Assembly (NCBI GenBank): GCA_964513215.1
Contig: CAZELU010000006.1
Span: 1-64,000 of the forward strand
Reading direction: 5' to 3'
Origin: Casp-actino8 sp964513215
GTDB lineage: Bacteria > Actinomycetota > Acidimicrobiia > Acidimicrobiales > Ilumatobacteraceae
Length of the DNA: 64,000 nucleotides
Shown: in pieces, positions 41,479 through 50,252 of the stretch
Position numbering within the stretch: position 1 is the first letter of the stretch
Layout: every line of letters starts with the position of its first letter
Translations under genes and position numbers: made by a program
The notes under the pieces: model-generated
Told to the model about the DNA's origin: nothing
What the model saw: the letters and a program-made list of their open reading frames with translations, nothing else
The model's database searches: none

Positions 41479-42303
41479 TCAGGCGCTGGCTTGTTCGAGT
41501 GCGCGCCGCACGAGCACCTTGGCCAGGTGTGTGCGGTACTCGACGCTCGCGTTGTTGTCGGCGCTCGGTGACGCTTCGGCCACAGCGAGTTCGGCGGCAT
41601 CGGCGATCGATGCTCCGCTCTTGAGCGCACCGCTCACGCTCGACGCGAGCACGGGTGTCTGGCCCATGTTCACGAGAGCGACTCCCGAGTCTCCGTTGCG
41701 ACGCCAGGCGGCGACGCCGACGATGGCCCAGTCCTGAGCGCGACGATTGAACTTCTGGAAACTCCAGCCGGCGCCGTTCATCTTCGGTACGCGGATCTCG
41801 GTGAGCATCTCGTCAGCGGCGAGTGCCGACTCGAGGAATCCGAGGTAGAAGTCGCTGGCCTTGATCTCACGGGTTCCCTTGGGGCCCTGCACGACGTACG
41901 TCGCGCCGAGGGCGAGGGTGGTGGCGGGGAGATCGGACGCCGGATCGGCGTGGGCGATCGAACCGCCGATGGTGCCGCGGTGACGAACCTGCGGGTCACC
42001 GACATGCCCGGCCGCATGAGCCAACAGCGGAGCATGCTGAGCGAGCACCGACGACTTCTCGACATCCATGTGGCGTGTGAGCGCACCGATCGCGATGTGA
42101 TCGCCGGCGTCCTTGATGTACGACAGGTCCTTCACGCGACCGATGTCGACCAGAACCGACGGCTGCGCGAGGCGCAACTTCATGAGCGGCAGGAGGCTGT
42201 GGCCGCCAGCGAGGAACTTGGCATCGGATCCGTGCTGACCGATGAGCGAGATGGCCTCGGCGGCGGATCCGGCGCGGACGTAATCGAAAGCTGCGGGAAT
42301 CAT
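41479..42303 (-). CDS. Molybdenum hydroxylase medium (FAD) subunit, CoxM-like
   Basis: FAD-binding subunit of 274 aa that passes electrons from the Fe-S subunit to the acceptor. Both FAD motifs are present, AGGHSLLPLMKLRLA (residues about 32-46) and TIGGSIAHADPASD. It starts 7 bp after the small subunit. The large subunit is 5 kb away. Confidence 0.92.
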   Translation of the reverse strand: MIPAAFDYVRAGSAAEAISLIGQHGSDAKFLAGGHSLLPLMKLRLAQPSVLVDIGRVKDLSYIKDAGDHIAIGALTRHMDVEKSSVLAQHAPLLAHAAGHVGDPQVRHRGTIGGSIAHADPASDLPATTLALGATYVVQGPKGTREIKASDFYLGFLESALAADEMLTEIRVPKMNGAGWSFQKFNRRAQDWAIVGVAAWRRNGDSGVALVNMGQTPVLASSVSGALKSGASIADAAELAVAEASPSADNNASVEYRTHLAKVLVRRALEQASA

Positions 42304-42310
42304 GGTCGAC

Positions 42311-42769
42311 TCACTTCCCTGCGCAGGCCAGAACGGCCTTCACGATGTTGTGGTAGCCGGTGCAGCGGCAGAGGTTGCCCTCGAGGCCGATGCGCACGTC
42401 TTCTTCGGTGGGGTTGGGGATTTCCTTGAGGAGCGACGTGGCCGCCATGACCATGCCGGGTGTGCAATAACCACACTGCAAGCCGTGGTTCTCCATGAAC
42501 GCCTTCTGCATCGGGTGCAGTGAGCCGTCCTTGCCGGCGAGACCCTCGATGGTGGTCACGTTCGCGCCATCGGCCTGAACGGCGAGAAGGGTGCAACTCT
42601 TCACCGCTTCACCATCGACGTGCAGGCTGCATGCTCCACACGACGACGTGTCGCACCCGATGTTGGTTCCGGTGAGACCGAGTGCCTCGCGCACGTACTG
42701 CACGAGAAGAGTTCTGGGCTCGACGTCTGAAACGTGCTCGACGCCATTCACGGTGACACGGATTTGCAC
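42311..42769 (-). CDS. Molybdenum hydroxylase small (2x[2Fe-2S]) subunit, CoxS-like
   Basis: A 152-aa electron-transfer subunit. The plant-type cluster is CDTSSCGACSLH followed by KSCTLL. The second cluster is QCGYCTPGM plus EGNLCRCTGYHNI. GTG 42769 follows GGGGG by a normal ribosome-site spacing, unlike the leaderless genes around it. Longer readings to 42850 have no support. Confidence 0.94.
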   Translation of the reverse strand: MQIRVTVNGVEHVSDVEPRTLLVQYVREALGLTGTNIGCDTSSCGACSLHVDGEAVKSCTLLAVQADGANVTTIEGLAGKDGSLHPMQKAFMENHGLQCGYCTPGMVMAATSLLKEIPNPTEEDVRIGLEGNLCRCTGYHNIVKAVLACAGK

Positions 42770-42862
42770 GGTTACCCCCTTTGGCAGCCCACCGCGATGT
42801 CCGTGGCGGGCGGACCCCCAGTCTGCCCCATGGCCTGGGGTGCGGCACAACGGACGGGCCGG

Positions 42863-43744
42863 TCAGCGAATCCGGCGGATGATCCGTTCGGGCAGTGGGG
42901 CGATCTCGTGGAACGCCGCCGCCAGAGCCTCGGCCCCGTCGACCAGTCGGGGTCCGGGTCGGACCATGACCGCATCGGCGTCGATCGCCCACACGGCCAC
43001 CTCGGGGGCAAGGCGGTCGAGCACGGTCCGGGCCTGCGCGGCAGCACCCTCCAGGTCGTATCCGCAGGGGGAGACCACCACGTGCTCGGGTGCGGCCGCC
43101 GTGATGTCGTCCCACGAGACCGGAACCGACTTCTGGCCGGGTCGAGTGAGAACTGGCTCGGCTCCGGCCGCCTCCACCACATCGGGGACCCAATGGCCAC
43201 CCAGGAAGGCCGGGTCGATCCATTCCAGGACGAACACTCGGGGCCGACGACGTCCGGCCACCTGGGCGGCGAGGCGGGTGAGGCGTTGGTCGAGGGCAGC
43301 CACGAGGTCGCGGCCGCGGTCGGGCACTCCGGCCGCGTCGGCCACGGTGACCACCGATGCGATCACTTCGTCGAGGGTCTGTGGATCGATCTGCAGAACC
43401 TGCGCTCGGCAATTCAGGCGGGCGACTGCTTCGTCGACGTCGCCGCTCGGAACCGCGCACACGCGGCACAGGTCTTGACTCAAGATGAGATCGGGATCGC
43501 AACGCGACAGCGCTTCTTCGTCGAGGTGGTACAACTCGTCGCCTCGGGCCAGGCGCTCGCGAACCAGGTCGTCGATCTGAAGTGGCGTGAGGTGCTTGGT
43601 GTCCATGCCACCCACCACGATCTCGCGACCCACGCGGGCCTCGGGCGGAAAGTTGCATTCGAACGTGACGCCGAGGAGGTCGTCGGCCAGTCCGAGTTCG
43701 AACACGATCTCGGTAGTGGACGGGAGCAGCGACACGATGCGCAC
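42863..43744 (-). CDS. Cobalamin-binding-type periplasmic-fold protein without signal peptide
   Basis: A 293-aa BtuF-like class III solute-binding fold (IVSLLPSTTEIVFELGL, LVGVT-like LLGVTFECNFPPE, DLILSQDLCRVC, VVVSPCGYDLE). It has no signal peptide or lipobox, so it probably stays in the cytosol, as in the family often annotated as cobalamin-binding. GTG 43744 follows TACGCT by 6 nt, which excludes the longer readings. No BtuCD-type transporter lies next to it. Confidence 0.82.
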   Translation of the reverse strand: MRIVSLLPSTTEIVFELGLADDLLGVTFECNFPPEARVGREIVVGGMDTKHLTPLQIDDLVRERLARGDELYHLDEEALSRCDPDLILSQDLCRVCAVPSGDVDEAVARLNCRAQVLQIDPQTLDEVIASVVTVADAAGVPDRGRDLVAALDQRLTRLAAQVAGRRRPRVFVLEWIDPAFLGGHWVPDVVEAAGAEPVLTRPGQKSVPVSWDDITAAAPEHVVVSPCGYDLEGAAAQARTVLDRLAPEVAVWAIDADAVMVRPGPRLVDGAEALAAAFHEIAPLPERIIRRIR

Positions 43745-43750
43745 GCGCGG

Positions 43751-43756
43751 AGCGTA
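43751..43756 (-). promoter_or_regulatory. Predicted -10 of cobalamin-binding-type gene
   Basis: TACGCT, 6 nt before GTG 43744. Confidence 0.6.
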
Positions 43757-43777
43757 GGCCATCTGGCACGATGTGGC

Positions 43778-45058
43778 ATGGCCGGATCGGGCTCGTCGTG
43801 GCAGCAACTGAGTGCGGGCGTCGAACTTCCCTTCGATCCGCTGCTCTCGGTGCCGACCATGCACGAAGTGCGTCTCACGGTTCCGAGTCCTGATCCCGTC
43901 GCCGATGTGGAGAAGGCCGTGCACGAGGCGGTGGTGAGTCGACTGGCCGCCGATGTGACGAAGGGAATGAGCGTCGCGGTCGGTGGTGGTAGTCGAGGAC
44001 TCTCGCAACGCGTCGAGATGTTGCGTGGTGCGGTGTCCGGCCTACGTGCTCTGGGCGCCGAGCCGTTCGTCGTTCCCGCGATGGGTAGTCACGGAGGCGC
44101 CACCGCTGACGGTCAGATCGCGATGCTGCACTCACTCGGAATGACGGAGGAAAGTGTCGGTGCGGAGATTCGCGCGACGATGAAGACCGTCGAAGTTGCG
44201 CGCACGGCGGGTGGGATGCCGATCTATCTCGACGAGAATGCGGCCGCCGCCGATCGCATTCTTCCGGTCAACCGCATGAAGCCGCACACGTGCTTCAAGG
44301 GTCCGATCGAGAGCGGCTGCACGAAGATGGCGGTGGTCGGTTTCGGCAAGCAACCCGGTGCCGCACAAATCCACTCGTGTGGACCCGAAGAGATGCGTGA
44401 GCGCCTCTATGCCGGAATCACTGCGTTGCGCGCCACCGGTCGGTTGTTGGGCGGAGTGGCATCGGTCGAGTCGGCCTCGGGTGACGTGGTGCGCATCGCC
44501 GGCCTCACGGCGACCGATGTAGGAGGCCCGCTCGAAACCGAGTTGGCCGAGCTGGCCCGCACTCTCGTGCCACCGTTGCCGTTCGACGAGATCGACGTTC
44601 TCATCGTCGAGCGCGCGGGCAAGGACATCTCCGGAACCGGAATGGACCCGAACGTGACCGGGCGCTTCTGGGTGCACGGTCTGGCCGATCCCGAGAAGCC
44701 GAGAATCGCCACGATCGTTCTCCTCGACATCACCGATGTGTCGGCCGGCAACCTGCTCGGTATCGGACTGGCCGATTTCATTCCGGTGCGATTGGCCGAA
44801 AAGATCGATTGGCAGAAGACCTACGTCAACTGCTTCACCGCGGGGCCGTCGGGTGTACGGCGGAGTCGAATGCCCATGGTGCTCGCCGATGACGACGCGT
44901 GTTTCAAAGCCGCGTTGTCGATGTGCGGACGTGCGGTCACCGAACCCAAGCGCGTGGTGCGCATCAAGTCGACGCTGCATCTCACGAAGTGCTGGGTATC
45001 CGACGCGTTACTGAGCGAACTACCGCCCGGCGCGACAGTCACTTCTCGAGCGACTTGA
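43778..45058 (+). CDS. LarA-like (DUF2088) lactate racemase-domain protein
   Basis: A 426-aa protein of the nickel-pincer racemase superfamily. It shows VAVGGGSRGLS, VVPAMGSHGGATADGQ, NRMKPHTCFKGPIESGCTKM and VERAGKDISGTGMD. These match the DUF2088 branch rather than LarA proper, whose metal-binding His/Lys spacing differs, so racemase activity is unproven. No larB/C/E genes for cofactor synthesis are nearby. Its 3' end overlaps the convergent ABC permease by 20 bp. Confidence 0.8.
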   Translation: MAGSGSSWQQLSAGVELPFDPLLSVPTMHEVRLTVPSPDPVADVEKAVHEAVVSRLAADVTKGMSVAVGGGSRGLSQRVEMLRGAVSGLRALGAEPFVVPAMGSHGGATADGQIAMLHSLGMTEESVGAEIRATMKTVEVARTAGGMPIYLDENAAAADRILPVNRMKPHTCFKGPIESGCTKMAVVGFGKQPGAAQIHSCGPEEMRERLYAGITALRATGRLLGGVASVESASGDVVRIAGLTATDVGGPLETELAELARTLVPPLPFDEIDVLIVERAGKDISGTGMDPNVTGRFWVHGLADPEKPRIATIVLLDITDVSAGNLLGIGLADFIPVRLAEKIDWQKTYVNCFTAGPSGVRRSRMPMVLADDDACFKAALSMCGRAVTEPKRVVRIKSTLHLTKCWVSDALLSELPPGATVTSRAT

Positions 45059-45818
45059 GGCCCGACAGGGCGAACCAGGTCGACGCGACGAGCATCCCGC
45101 CCAACGCGACCAACCCTCCCCATGTGCCCGACCAGGTGACGTCGCCGAGCAACCCCTGACGAGCGAGACGCAACACGTTGGTCATCGGGTTCACACGCGC
45201 GACAGCGTGCAGCCAGCCGCTCATCGCGGCCAGCGGAACTTGCGACGTCGACAAGAAGATCGTGAAGAAGACGGCGAATTGGGTGAGCGTGGCCGCACCC
45301 ATGTTGCGCATCCGGAACGTGAGGCCAAGGGCGAAGGCCGCCGCCACCAAGGCGATACCGATGGCTGCGATCACGATAGTGACGAAGGCCAGCGGTCCGC
45401 CGGGAACGTTCATGCCACCGACGAATCCGACGACGAACACCAACACGATGGGAAGAGCGGCGCGCACGAGTGCACCGGCCATCGGCCCCACCACGAGCGA
45501 CCACCGCTTGGTTGGAGCCATGAGTAGACGGTCGAAGAATCCGGTCTGCATGTCGTTGATGAGTCCGAAGCTCACACCCATCGCCCCGAAACTGGCTCCT
45601 TGAACCGCGTTGAGGGGTACGTACCAGTCCATCGCGTTCGCGATTCCCGCGAACTTCACGGCCGCTCCGAAGGCTCCCGAGAATGCGATCAGTTGGAAGA
45701 CCGGCATGACCATCGATGGAACGAAAGCCGCCGGCATGCGACGGACGCGAAGCATGGTTCGCCGGACGGTCGCGGCGATCACCGCCGAGGTGCTGGGTTC
45801 GTGCAACGTCGCGGTCAC
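45039..45818 (-). CDS. ABC-2 type transporter permease (second)
   Basis: A 259-aa permease with six predicted helices, DrrB-like (FGLINDMQTGFFDRLLMAPTKR is the cytoplasmic loop, AVARVNPMTNVLRLARQGL the C-terminal motif). GTG 45818 overlaps the previous stop as GTGA. With the ATPase and the other permease it forms a heteromeric exporter of unknown substrate, probably a lipid or drug. Confidence 0.9.
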   Translation of the reverse strand: MTATLHEPSTSAVIAATVRRTMLRVRRMPAAFVPSMVMPVFQLIAFSGAFGAAVKFAGIANAMDWYVPLNAVQGASFGAMGVSFGLINDMQTGFFDRLLMAPTKRWSLVVGPMAGALVRAALPIVLVFVVGFVGGMNVPGGPLAFVTIVIAAIGIALVAAAFALGLTFRMRNMGAATLTQFAVFFTIFLSTSQVPLAAMSGWLHAVARVNPMTNVLRLARQGLLGDVTWSGTWGGLVALGGMLVASTWFALSGLKSLEK

Positions 45819-46600
45819 AGCGCCGCCAGTCGCTTCGACAGTGAACGCAGACCGAACGCGATACTCACGACAGCAAGACCGAGCGGGATCAGCCAGGCTC
45901 GCCAGAACATGTCGGCGGCCAGGGGCTGATTCATGAAACCCTGCATTCCTTCCACGATGTGCGAGAGCGGATTCCAGTCGGCGACGGTGCGGTACCACCC
46001 GGTCATGTAGCGGCGCGGGAAGAAGGCTGACGACAAGAACATGAGCGCGAACACCAGGGGGAACGAACCCTGAACGACTTCGGGACTCCCGGATTTGATG
46101 GCCATGCCCGACATGAGTCCACCGATGGCGAGCGACAGGAGTGCTCCCGATCCGACGAGACCGATGAAGCCGATGGGGCCGCTTTCGATCCTCGCGCCGA
46201 AGGCCATGAAGATGATCATGAAGACCGTCACCTGAACGACTGCCACCACCATGGCGCTCCCGAGACGACCGAGAAGGATGGACGTACGCGACACAGGTGA
46301 CGCGAGGAGTCGCTCGAAGAAACCTTGTTCGATGTCGGTCGCCAAGTCGCCCGCCGCCGAGGTGGATGCGAAGAGCACTCCTTGCGCCACCGCACCGGCC
46401 ACGGCGTAGTTGAGGAACGACGACGCGATTTCCTGAAAGTCGGGGCGCTCGGCGATACGGCTGAAACTCGCGCTACCGAGTGCGGCGAAGAACAGAGGAA
46501 ACACGAACGACGGGGTGAGGGCCGCCGGCTGACGCAGGCGCCCGAGGACGCTGCGGTAGGTGAGCCACGCGGTGTGACGGGTTGCGAGAGCGAGCGTCAT
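45815..46600 (-). CDS. ABC-2 type transporter permease (first)
   Basis: A 261-aa six-helix permease (DIEQGFFERLLASPVSRTSI loop, TVADWNPLSHIVEGMQGF motif). ATG 46600 overlaps the ATPase stop as ATGA. It is paralogous to the next permease, so the channel is probably a heterodimer. Confidence 0.9.
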   Translation of the reverse strand: MTLALATRHTAWLTYRSVLGRLRQPAALTPSFVFPLFFAALGSASFSRIAERPDFQEIASSFLNYAVAGAVAQGVLFASTSAAGDLATDIEQGFFERLLASPVSRTSILLGRLGSAMVVAVVQVTVFMIIFMAFGARIESGPIGFIGLVGSGALLSLAIGGLMSGMAIKSGSPEVVQGSFPLVFALMFLSSAFFPRRYMTGWYRTVADWNPLSHIVEGMQGFMNQPLAADMFWRAWLIPLGLAVVSIAFGLRSLSKRLAAL

Positions 46601-47562
46601 TGTTTGGGAGCCTCGGCACCTTCGAGACGGTGACCGGTTGCTTCGGCGAACACGTCGTCGAGACTCGGTTCGTTGAGTTCGAGGTGTCGCACGTGAATGT
46701 TCGAGTCGTCGAGAGCGCGGATGACCGCCGCGACAGCCGACGCGCCTTCACGTAGTCCGACTCCGAGGGTTCCTTCCGACGTGGGTCGCAGATCGCCGAA
46801 TCGCACCAACACGTCGCGGGCTGCTGGCGATTGAGCTTCGGCGACGTCGATCAACAACGTGGGTGCTCCGACCGCGGCTTTGAGATCACGTGGCACACCC
46901 TGGCGCACGATGTGACCGTGGTCGATGATGGCCACCCGGTCGGCCAACTGGTCGGCCTCTTCGAGGTACTGAGTGGTGAGGAGAACGGTCGTGCCCTCGC
47001 GATTGAGGCGACGGACCTCTTCCCACAGCGTGAGGCGGCTCATCGGGTCGAGGCCAGTGGTCGGTTCGTCGAGGAAGAGGACCGATGGTTCGTGAACGAG
47101 TGACAGAGCGAGATCGAGACGACGACGCATTCCGCCCGAATACGTGCCCACTCGACGATCGGCGGCAGCGGTGAGACCGACGCGTTCGAGAAGTTCGTCG
47201 CCGCGACTCGACGCGCGCGCCTTGGGCAAGCCGTAGAGCACGCTCTGCAGTGCGAGGAGTTCGCGCCCCGTCATGAGCGGATCGATGGCGGCGTCCTGCA
47301 GGGCCACGCCGATGGAGCGGCGAACCATGTCGGCCTGGGTGGCGACGTCGTAGCCAGCCACGGTGGCGCGACCAGCGGTCGGCTTGAGAAGTGTGGTGAG
47401 GACGCGAACGGTCGTGCTCTTGCCCGCACCGTTCGGACCCAGGAAACCGAAGATCTCGCCATCGTTCACCGTGAGGTCGACGCCGTCGACGGCCTTGACC
47501 ACTTTGTCGCCCGAACCGAAGTGGCGAACGAGACCTTCGGCAACGATGGGAGGAGTCGACAT
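46597..47562 (-). CDS. ABC transporter ATP-binding protein (DrrA-like)
   Basis: ATPase of 321 aa. Walker A is GPNGAGKSTT, the signature YSGGMRRRLDLA and Walker B VLFLDEPTTGLD, followed by LTTQYLEEADQL, the DrrA-type switch. The C-terminal 90 residues form the DUF4162-like tail. ATG 47562 is chosen over 47595 and lies 8 nt after TAGCGT. It leads the three-gene exporter operon. Confidence 0.93.
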   Translation of the reverse strand: MSTPPIVAEGLVRHFGSGDKVVKAVDGVDLTVNDGEIFGFLGPNGAGKSTTVRVLTTLLKPTAGRATVAGYDVATQADMVRRSIGVALQDAAIDPLMTGRELLALQSVLYGLPKARASSRGDELLERVGLTAAADRRVGTYSGGMRRRLDLALSLVHEPSVLFLDEPTTGLDPMSRLTLWEEVRRLNREGTTVLLTTQYLEEADQLADRVAIIDHGHIVRQGVPRDLKAAVGAPTLLIDVAEAQSPAARDVLVRFGDLRPTSEGTLGVGLREGASAVAAVIRALDDSNIHVRHLELNEPSLDDVFAEATGHRLEGAEAPKQ

Positions 47563-47570
47563 GTCATTGC

Positions 47571-47576
47571 ACGCTA
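47571..47576 (-). promoter_or_regulatory. Predicted -10 of ABC exporter operon
   Basis: TAGCGT, 8 nt before ATG 47562. Confidence 0.55.
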
Positions 47577-47615
47577 CAAGTTCGACCCCGCCCACCAGCT
47601 ACTGCTGGTACGGAG

Positions 47616-49904
47616 TTACTTCTTGGCGGCGTTGATGGCGGCCCACACGCGCTGCGCGGTGCAGGGCATCTCGATGTGGCGCACACCCAAGTGAGCGACC
47701 GCATCGACCACCGCTGACTGCACGGCCGGTGTGGAACCGATGGTTCCCGACTCTCCGATGCCCTTGGCGCCAATGGCGTTGATGGGTGTGGGGGTCTCCA
47801 TGTGCACGACTTCCACACTCGGCAACTCGGCCGCTGACGGGAATCCGTAGTCGGCGAGGTTCGACGTGGTGGGGTTGCCGTCGGCGTCGTACATGACCTC
47901 TTCGAACAAGGCCTGGGCGACACCCTGGGCGATGCCACCGTGGATCTGGCCGTCGAGGAGCATCGGGTTGAGAACCTTGCCCGCATCGTCACAAGCGACC
48001 TGACGCAGGTGCTTGACCTGGCCGGTCTCGGTGTCGACTTCGACGACGGCGACGTGAGCACCGAACGGGAAGGTCGCACCCGACACGCCGATCACGTCGT
48101 TGTGCGCGAGTCCGCCGTTGCCCTTCTCGGCCGTGGCGAGATCGGCCCACGACTTGGTGACCGACGGAGTTCCGGCCACGTGGAACACGCCACGATCCTT
48201 GTCGAGTACGACGTCGGCTTCGTTGGCTTCGAGCAGACGTGCGGCGACGGCCTTGGCCTTCTCGGCGAGAGTTCCGGCCACCTGGAACACGGCGTTGCCA
48301 CCCTGCTGCAGCGAACGCGAACCCATGGTGCCGGTTCCGATCGGAACGAGGTCGGTGTCGCCCCACACGAGTTCGATCTTGTCGATCGGAATACCCGTCT
48401 GCTCCTGCACGAGCATCGACCACGCTGTGTCGTGGCCCTGGCCGTGCGGCGAGGTGCCGGTGTACACGACGGCGCGACCGTCGGGGAGAACTTCGACCTT
48501 GGCCGACTCGCCGTTGCCGACGCCGCCGGTGATCTCGACGTACACGCTCACGCCGATACCGAGCTGCTTCACGTCACCGCTCTGACGACGCTTGGCCTGC
48601 TCGGCACGCAATGCCTTGTAATCGGCGGCCTTGAGCGCCTTGTCGAGAGCGGTCTCGTAGTCGCCCACGTCGTAGGTCTGACCGATGGTGGTGGTGTGCG
48701 GCTCGAGGAACTTGGGGATCAAGTTCTTGCGACGCACATCAGCCGGATCGAGATTGAGTTCGGCGGCGTAGAGATCCATCGCGCGCTCGATGGCCGCGGT
48801 GGCTTCGGGACGACCGGCGCCGCGATAGGCAACGGTGGGGGTGGTATTGGTGACGACCGACGTGGTGCGGCACTCGATGTTCGGGATGGCGTACACACCA
48901 CTCGACATCGGACGCGTCATGAATGGCGCGAGGATCGTGCCCATGTCGGCGAAACCGCCACAGTCCTGAATGGCCCACAACTGGTAGTGGGTGACGGTGC
49001 CGTCCTTCTTGCCACCGATCGTGACGTACTGCAGCTGCGCACGGCCGTGACCGAGAGCGACCATGCTCTCGCTACGGGTCTCGCGCCAGCGCATGCCACG
49101 GCCGTGCTGCTTGGCGAACACACCGAGGAGCAGTTCTTCGGCGTAGGTGCCGATCTTGGCACCGAATCCACCACCGACATCGGGTGTGCGAACACGAACT
49201 TTGTCGGGCTCGACGCCGTTGGCTGCCGCCAGAGGAGCAACGGCACCTTGGGCGTGCTGAGTGGAGAGCCACTGGTTGAGGCGGCCATCAGCACCCCAGG
49301 CAGCAGCGGCACCGCGTACTTCGAGCGGGCACGGGGCCACGCGCTGGTTGAGGAAGCGACCCTTCACGACCACTTCGCAATCGGAGAAGAATGCGTCTCC
49401 GGTGTTCTCGGGCATTCCGAGCACGGTGGTGTCGAACACCACGTTGCTGCCGGCGCCTTCGTAGATGAGCGTGGAGCTGGCCATCGCCTGCTCGAGATCG
49501 ATCAACGCTTCGAGCGGCTCGATGTCGACGTACACGGCTTCGGCGGCGTCGGCGGCCTGCTCGCGAGTCTCGGCCACGACCGCGACAACCGGTTCGCCGA
49601 CGTAACGCACTTTGTCGCTGGCGAGCAGCGTGCGACCGACCATTGGGTTGAACTGGGCCGGCACCGGCTGCAGACCGAGTGACGCGGCGGTGTGCACGCC
49701 GATCACGCCGGGCATCGACGCAGCGTCGCTCGTGTCGATGGAGTTGATGCGACCATGTGCGACCGACGAGCGCACGTACACGACGTGCGCAGCGTTGGCG
49801 AGCAGCGGCTCGTTCTTCATGTCGTCGACGTATTCGCCGCCGACGGTCAGGAACTTCGGGTCCTCTTTGCGGAGAACGCGATTGCCAAGGATGCTGCCAG
49901 CCAT
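47616..49904 (-). CDS. Molybdenum hydroxylase large subunit, form II CoxL-like
   Basis: Mo-pterin subunit of 762 aa of the xanthine dehydrogenase/CO dehydrogenase family. The active-site loop is AYRGAGR, the form II signature; true aerobic CO dehydrogenase (form I) has AYxCSFR. The catalytic Glu lies in GIGESGTIGSTPAV. The VDIEPLEALID and DVGGGFGAKIGTYAEE segments are conserved. The physiological substrate of form II enzymes is unsettled (purines, aldehydes or other heterocycles). ATG 49904 follows GGGGG, the same ribosome-site style as the small subunit. Its partners are at 41.5-42.8 kb and its maturation genes at 12.7-15.9 kb. Confidence 0.94.
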   Translation of the reverse strand: MAGSILGNRVLRKEDPKFLTVGGEYVDDMKNEPLLANAAHVVYVRSSVAHGRINSIDTSDAASMPGVIGVHTAASLGLQPVPAQFNPMVGRTLLASDKVRYVGEPVVAVVAETREQAADAAEAVYVDIEPLEALIDLEQAMASSTLIYEGAGSNVVFDTTVLGMPENTGDAFFSDCEVVVKGRFLNQRVAPCPLEVRGAAAAWGADGRLNQWLSTQHAQGAVAPLAAANGVEPDKVRVRTPDVGGGFGAKIGTYAEELLLGVFAKQHGRGMRWRETRSESMVALGHGRAQLQYVTIGGKKDGTVTHYQLWAIQDCGGFADMGTILAPFMTRPMSSGVYAIPNIECRTTSVVTNTTPTVAYRGAGRPEATAAIERAMDLYAAELNLDPADVRRKNLIPKFLEPHTTTIGQTYDVGDYETALDKALKAADYKALRAEQAKRRQSGDVKQLGIGVSVYVEITGGVGNGESAKVEVLPDGRAVVYTGTSPHGQGHDTAWSMLVQEQTGIPIDKIELVWGDTDLVPIGTGTMGSRSLQQGGNAVFQVAGTLAEKAKAVAARLLEANEADVVLDKDRGVFHVAGTPSVTKSWADLATAEKGNGGLAHNDVIGVSGATFPFGAHVAVVEVDTETGQVKHLRQVACDDAGKVLNPMLLDGQIHGGIAQGVAQALFEEVMYDADGNPTTSNLADYGFPSAAELPSVEVVHMETPTPINAIGAKGIGESGTIGSTPAVQSAVVDAVAHLGVRHIEMPCTAQRVWAAINAAKK

Positions 49905-49999
49905 GTGAGACCCCCGTTGGATCAGTCGGGACCGTCTCCCGACGAGGTGACCTTACTCCTGGTCGCGCGGGTTCTTCATGGTCGGGTCACGCTGTGACG

Positions 50000-50053
50000 C
50001 CCGGTGTCACGGCCCGGTGTCACGGAGCGGGGATCACGGGTTGGGGATCACGG
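50000..50053. repeat. 13/14-bp tandem repeats upstream of CoxL-like gene
   Basis: CCCGGTGTCACGG twice in tandem (50000 and 50013), then two 14-bp units ending GGGGATCACGG (50026 and 50040). It lies between the ftsB stop and the CoxL-like start, where a terminator or regulatory array is plausible. The interval 49905-50202 otherwise holds only the assembly gap. Confidence 0.7.
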
Positions 50054-50097
50054 CTCAGGAATGACGGCCTGGGCCTGACGGGTGGTCACGATCTGGT
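50043..50097. other. 55-bp contig-end duplicate, left copy
   Basis: Identical to 50198-50252. It encodes the last codons of ftsB a second time and should be collapsed. Confidence 0.9.
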
Positions 50098-50197
50098 NNN
50101 NNNNNNNNNNNNNNNNNNNNNNNNNNNNNNNNNNNNNNNNNNNNNNNNNNNNNNNNNNNNNNNNNNNNNNNNNNNNNNNNNNNNNNNNNNNNNNNNN
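50098..50197. other. Assembly gap (100 N), false
   Basis: Flanked by identical 55-bp ends. Confidence 0.95.
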
Positions 50198-50252
50198 GGG
50201 GATCACGGCTCAGGAATGACGGCCTGGGCCTGACGGGTGGTCACGATCTGGT
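50198..50252. other. 55-bp contig-end duplicate, right copy
   Basis: Identical to 50043-50097. Confidence 0.9.

Noticed and set aside
47616..49904. Calling the large subunit an aerobic CO dehydrogenase (form I CoxL)
   Set aside because: The active-site loop is AYRGAGR, not AYxCSFR, so CO oxidation is not supported.
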